Shown here piece by piece: positions 5,385 through 7,708 of a stretch of 7,708 bases of DNA. The number at the start of each line of letters is the position of its first letter. The stretch's first letter is position 1. This stretch comes from Candidatus Shapirobacteria bacterium CG2_30_35_20. GTDB taxonomy: Bacteria > Patescibacteriota > Microgenomatia > UBA12405. The position numbers and the translations under genes are program-made. Under the pieces are notes generated by a model that had not been told where the DNA came from, searched no databases, and saw only the letters and a program-made list of their open reading frames with translations. Location: NCBI GenBank assembly GCA_001873665.1, contig MNZO01000026.1, positions 1-7,708 on the forward strand. Direction: 5' to 3'.

Positions 5385-5458
5385 GCGGGTATAGTTTAGT
5401 GGCAGAACGAGAGATTTCCAATCTTTCGGCGAGGGTCCGATTCCCTCTACCCGCTCCA
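5385..5458 (+). tRNA. tRNA-Gly(TCC), CCA encoded
   Basis: A plus-strand cloverleaf. The acceptor is GCGGGTA/TACCCGC with discriminator T5455 and an encoded CCA at 5456-5458. The D arm is GTTT...GAAC. The anticodon stem AGAGA/TCTTT has loop TTTCCAA (anticodon TCC, bases 5417-5419). The T arm is GAGGG-TCCGATT-CCCTC. It is the only one of the three tRNAs with a genomic CCA. The C-terminal frame of the recombinase remnant reads antisense through its whole length, which marks it as a probable integration target. Confidence 0.95.
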
Positions 5459-5575
5459 GTATTGCACATTCATCAAAATTTTCACCATTTTTGACCGAAT
5501 TTTTTGCATTTAGTACCAAATTCCAAGGTAAATTGGGTTCTCCGGAAATTGTCTGGCCAAAAAGCAGGAGGTTCG

Positions 5576-5620
5576 ATCCAAAGATTTCTTTGGATACGAC
5601 CTTTTTTGATAAAAGGTCGT
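5576..5620. repeat. Two abutting perfect inverted repeats in the recombinase remnant
   Basis: ATCCAAAGA (5576-5584) and TCTTTGGAT (5587-5595) form a 9-bp inverted repeat with 2 nt between. Directly next, ACGACCTTTT (5596-5605) and AAAAGGTCGT (5611-5620) form a 10-bp repeat with 5 nt between. A third, AGGCAG/CTGCCT, lies at 5637-5653. There is no T tract in the right place for termination. Confidence 0.8.
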
Positions 5621-5702
5621 CACACTCGGCGATTTTAGGCAGGTTCTCTGCCTTAATAATCTATTTTGACATGGGTTCGATCCAGCCAGTTTGCGTTTGT
5701 TC

Positions 5703-5838
5703 AAGTGTGATTAGATTTTCTTCCAGCGACTTTTTTTGACTGACTAATTTATTCTTTTCGACTTTGTAAATGTCCTGTTCAATTATTTGGTCAAGATAGC
5801 CATCCAGTAGTCGCTGGAGTTTGATATTAATCACACTT
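5703..5838. repeat. Nested long-range inverted repeat in the recombinase coiled-coil segment
   Basis: AAGTGTGATTA (5703-5713) pairs with TAATCACACTT (5828-5838), and CCAGCGACT (5723-5731) pairs with AGTCGCTGG (5809-5817). The gaps between outer and inner arms are 9 and 10 nt, so the two stems align as one long hairpin with an internal loop. Confidence 0.8.
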
Positions 5839-5991
5839 ACCTTATCTCGTGTCTCTTGAACAAACGCCGACACCGATTGGGCGCAGTCCATTTTGTCTTC
5901 ATTTAATCTTTTGGACAAATAATCTGCCCAATCTAGGGGTAAAGCAGTTTGTTTGATCAGGGATGATAACTGGTGAGATAAGTTAGTTTCG

Positions 5992-6588
5992 GTGATTGGT
6001 AGTTCACGGCACTTTACCGATATTGAAAGAATAACCTCTGAACTGCCAATATTTGATAATAATATTCCCGTTGTTTATTTACTTCTACGTCGACCAAAAA
6101 TAATATCCATCACCGATATTTCTTGGTTATATTTTAAAAACAGTTCTGAGATGACAATTCAACAGATGGCAGATTTGGTAAACGTCACTTTTGATACAAA
6201 GTATACTGAACAAAAATTATTAGCCCTTAATTGTTGGAATGGTGGTGTAGTTTACGGAAACGCAAAAGGAGTCCATTTGTTGTGTAATATGTGGAAAAAA
6301 TATTATGAAACAATGTTGACAGGAAAAAACAAAGATTATTTTATTCCTAACGATCAATTATGTCTGTGGTTAGCTACTGATCAAATGGCGAATAGGATGA
6401 CCATTAAAGAATTACCTTTATCTTGGAATTTTATGCCTGGTCACGCCCTTGAAGAACTAATGAAAAAATCATGTCCAAGCATAAAAGAAGTTAAAGAGTC
6501 GCTTGATGGAGTTAATATATTACATTTAGCTCAAAACAAGACTGATATCTGGGCCCAAATCCTTATTAATGATATTAATTCAAACTAA
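5992..6588 (+). CDS. GT-A-type glycosyltransferase (GT8-like), probably 5'-truncated
   Basis: Resembles the second half of a GT-A nucleotide-sugar transferase. ITDISWLYFKNSSEM (40-54) sits where such enzymes have the DxD metal motif followed by an aromatic stretch, but here it reads D42-I-S, lacking the second acidic residue. N80-CWNGGVVYG, W101 and D121-Q122 (NDQLCLWLAT) follow the NxG...DQ pattern. LPLSWN (141-146) and ILHLAQNKTDIW (176-187) match the late LPxxWN and His-x-W segments. The usual N-terminal donor-binding strands are short or missing. The GTG start follows a TGA at 5974-5976, has no ribosome-binding site, and overlaps the recombinase remnant by about 20 bases. True homologous sequence probably begins between about 6015 and 6100. 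It ends 2 nt before the next gene, so it heads a sugar operon. Donor and acceptor unknown. Confidence 0.6.
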   Translation: MIGSSRHFTDIERITSELPIFDNNIPVVYLLLRRPKIISITDISWLYFKNSSEMTIQQMADLVNVTFDTKYTEQKLLALNCWNGGVVYGNAKGVHLLCNMWKKYYETMLTGKNKDYFIPNDQLCLWLATDQMANRMTIKELPLSWNFMPGHALEELMKKSCPSIKEVKESLDGVNILHLAQNKTDIWAQILINDINSN

Positions 6589-6590
6589 TT

Positions 6591-7622
6591 ATGAAAATAA
6601 ACCATGCAATAATCGGCTGTGGACATATTGCGCCAAGTCATGTTTATGGGTGTCGAAAAAATGATGTAAACATTTTCACCTGTTTTGATATTAATATAGA
6701 CAAAGCAAAAAAATTTGCAGAATTTCATAATATACCCTCAGTTTCAAATTCATACGAGGAGATACTAAATAATAAAACGATAGATTCTGTATCCATCTGT
6801 ACACCTCATAACACTCATGCTCAACTAACCATTAAAGCACTAAACGCAGGTAAAAATGTGGTTGTAGAAAAACCGATAGCATTGAGTGTAAGTGATGGTG
6901 AAATGATGATTGAAACCGCCAAAAAGAACAACAAGGTTTTGTCTGTAATTTCACAACACCGCTACAATGGAGTGATTATGGAAATTAAAAAATCGCTCGA
7001 CAATGGTGTCTTTGGCTCGATCACAATGGTTAATGCAACTTTGAACTGTCAAAAAAATAAAGAATATTATATTGACAGTAATTGGAGAGGAACTTTAGAA
7101 CAGGAAGGGGGATCGTCATTAATAAATTAAGCTATTCATTCATTAGACTTGGTGCTGTGGGTTAAAGGGGTGCCAGAGGAGGTTAAATCATATTACTCAA
7201 CTTTGAAATTTAAAGATGTAATTGAAACAGAGGACACCTTGGTCTCTATTATGAAATTTTTTGACAATAGTTTAGGAATATTTTCAATAACAAATACTTC
7301 TGTAGATATTTGGGATTCTAAAATCGAATTTGTTGGGACAAAGGGTACTGTTTCATTTTCAGCTGATTATCCTGTAAAAATATTATACCTAATACATGAA
7401 GACCCTGCAGTTGCAACTAAATTATTGGCCTTATATGAGTTGCTTGCAGACAAATTTTCGGAAGCACCACCAGTAAGCTATTACGGGACAAAACATCGAG
7501 AACAAATGGGTGATTTTTTTAACGTTATTTTGGATAAGACAAAAGAACTTTTTATTAAGCCAGAAGAAGCTTTGAGAACCCTGTCCGTGGTGGAAAAAAT
7601 ATACAATTATGAAAAAAAGTAA
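6591..7622 (+). pseudogene. Gfo/Idh/MocA sugar-nucleotide dehydrogenase interrupted by one in-frame TAA
   Basis: The first open part (6591-7130, 179 codons) is the NAD(P)-binding Rossmann domain: IIGCGHIAPSH with G9-x-G11 and A14, an acidic strand end (FDIN), and the family lysine in VVEKP (E93-K94-P95). The second part (7131-7622, same frame) is the C-terminal alpha/beta domain. Family sequence runs straight through the stop: GGSSLIN-stop-AIHSLD, where relatives read GGxxLxNQxIHxxD, so CAA for Gln has become TAA at 7128-7130. H183 and D186 follow it. The joined length of 343 positions is normal. Closest in style are UDP-N-acetylglucosaminuronate 3-dehydrogenases (WbpB/WlbA type), but the substrate is inferred. 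No frameshift is needed, only one substitution, so sequencing error remains possible. If the TAA is real, only the Rossmann half would be made. A restart at TTG 7149 is unlikely to yield an enzyme. Confidence 0.85.
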
Positions 7623-7708
7623 GTATATACTGCAAATCGATAGATCAATAAAAGAAGGACAATTGTCTCTAGTTAAAGGTGGTTACATGGAAGAGTTTGA
7701 AAATGAGG
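7609..7708 (+). CDS. Start of a probable DegT/DnrJ/EryC1-family sugar aminotransferase (cut by window edge)
   Basis: ATG at 7609-7611 opens a frame that continues to the window end (33 codons). It overlaps the dehydrogenase stop by 14 nt. The visible sequence, SIKEGQLSLVKGGYMEEFENE, resembles the N-terminal segment of PLP-dependent sugar aminotransferases, where a loop ending GxxxxxFExxFA precedes the cofactor domain. Following a Gfo/Idh/MocA dehydrogenase it would be in the right place to aminate the 3-keto sugar product, as in WbpB-WbpE. The identification rests on a short stretch and on context. Confidence 0.45.
   Translation, partial: MKKSKYILQIDRSIKEGQLSLVKGGYMEEFENE

Larger units (their letters stand above)
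5361..6014 (-). pseudogene. Large serine recombinase remnant, C-terminal coiled coil and tail, running through tRNA-Gly
   Basis: Only the C-terminal third of a large serine (resolvase-family) site-specific recombinase remains. Reading left from about 6014, KCRELPITETNL resembles the end of the zinc-ribbon region. LDWADYLSKRL follows, then a coiled coil (KLQRLLDGYLDQIIEQDIYKVEKNKL...KKSLEENL) and GWIEPM. The catalytic serine domain and recombinase domain are absent. The best open part (5661-5918) ends at an in-frame TAG (5661-5663), probably a mutated Trp codon. The same frame continues with clear family character (ENLPKIA, KKVVSKEIFGSNLLL) and then antisense through tRNA-Gly as LERVEGIGPSPKDWKSL, ending at TAA 5361-5363. 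Upstream it stops abruptly against a plus-strand glycosyltransferase. It is unlikely to be functional. Presumably it marks the end of an element integrated at tRNA-Gly. Confidence 0.75.

Noticed and set aside
4961..5494. Plus-strand open frames across the tRNA region (4961-5191 and 5258-5494)
   Set aside because: They are mostly translations of tRNA genes (antisense Pro and Leu, sense Gly). Peptides such as GILDSNQQPHGPKP and AGIEPTRLLRPQ are typical products of misread tRNA sequence.
5569..5684. Two GGTTCGATCC motifs resembling tRNA T-loops (about 5570 and 5673)
   Set aside because: No acceptor or anticodon arms can be built around them, and both are explained as coding sequence of the recombinase tail (FGSNLL and GWIEPM).
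5491..5739. Plus-strand frame 5491-5739 and minus-strand frame 5510-5704
   Set aside because: They are alternative frames of the recombinase remnant. Only the third minus-strand frame carries recombinase-family sequence.
5661..7130. Stop-codon reassignment to explain the in-frame TAG and TAA
   Set aside because: TAA and TGA end several intact genes here at their normal lengths, and the two internal stops fit different residues (Trp-like and Gln). Decay or error is simpler.
1..7708. CRISPR array, retron, or known defence system
   Set aside because: There are no regularly spaced repeats and no cas, reverse transcriptase or recognised defence genes. The HD, CYTH and RHH genes are not arranged as a known system.

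Overview
The window looks like a piece of a small, AT-rich bacterial genome, most likely Candidate Phyla Radiation / Patescibacteria. This is an inference from compact proteins, 1-14 nt gene overlaps, few Shine-Dalgarno sites, a serine recombinase tail ending in a tRNA gene and short GC-rich palindromes between genes. No rRNA or other taxonomic marker is present. The sequence is probably from a metagenome or single-cell assembly.

Left block (1-4090), apparently healthy genes. Three minus-strand genes form a tightly overlapping operon: tgt (tRNA-guanine transglycosylase), then a UDP-glucuronate decarboxylase-like epimerase, then mtaB (tRNA methylthiotransferase, cut by the window edge). Two of the three modify tRNA and the middle one makes a nucleotide sugar. 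A 210-bp divergent spacer holds two consensus TATAAT boxes and a GC-rich double hairpin. To its right, a plus-strand CYTH-domain protein converges, with 1 nt between stop codons, on a minus-strand HD-domain nucleotidase-like gene.

Middle block (4077-6014), rearranged. A minus-strand GT4-type glycosyltransferase lacking its N-terminal half sits head-to-head with a plus-strand fragment holding half of a nucleoside 2-deoxyribosyltransferase-like domain plus a ribbon-helix-helix domain. Neither gene has its 5' part, and an inverted repeat lies on the joint. Next are tRNA-Pro(TGG) and tRNA-Leu(TAA) on the minus strand, with two strong hairpins between them, and tRNA-Gly(TCC) on the plus strand. 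A degenerate large serine recombinase follows on the minus strand. Only its C-terminal part remains, it has an in-frame TAG, and its frame runs antisense through the whole tRNA-Gly gene. This 3' segment is unusually rich in perfect inverted repeats.

Right block (about 6015-7708), surface-sugar genes on the plus strand. These are a GT-A-type glycosyltransferase that seems to lack its N-terminus, a Gfo/Idh/MocA sugar-nucleotide dehydrogenase broken by one in-frame TAA, and the first 33 codons of a probable DegT-family sugar aminotransferase. A dehydrogenase followed by an aminotransferase is the order expected for making an aminated UDP-sugar.

I found no convincing new molecular system. The points most worth following are the two head-to-head junctions of 5'-truncated genes, each with an inverted repeat (true rearrangement or amplification/assembly chimera), the recombinase frame running through tRNA-Gly, the inverted-repeat cluster in that recombinase remnant, and a mobile-type palindrome inserted in frame within mtaB.
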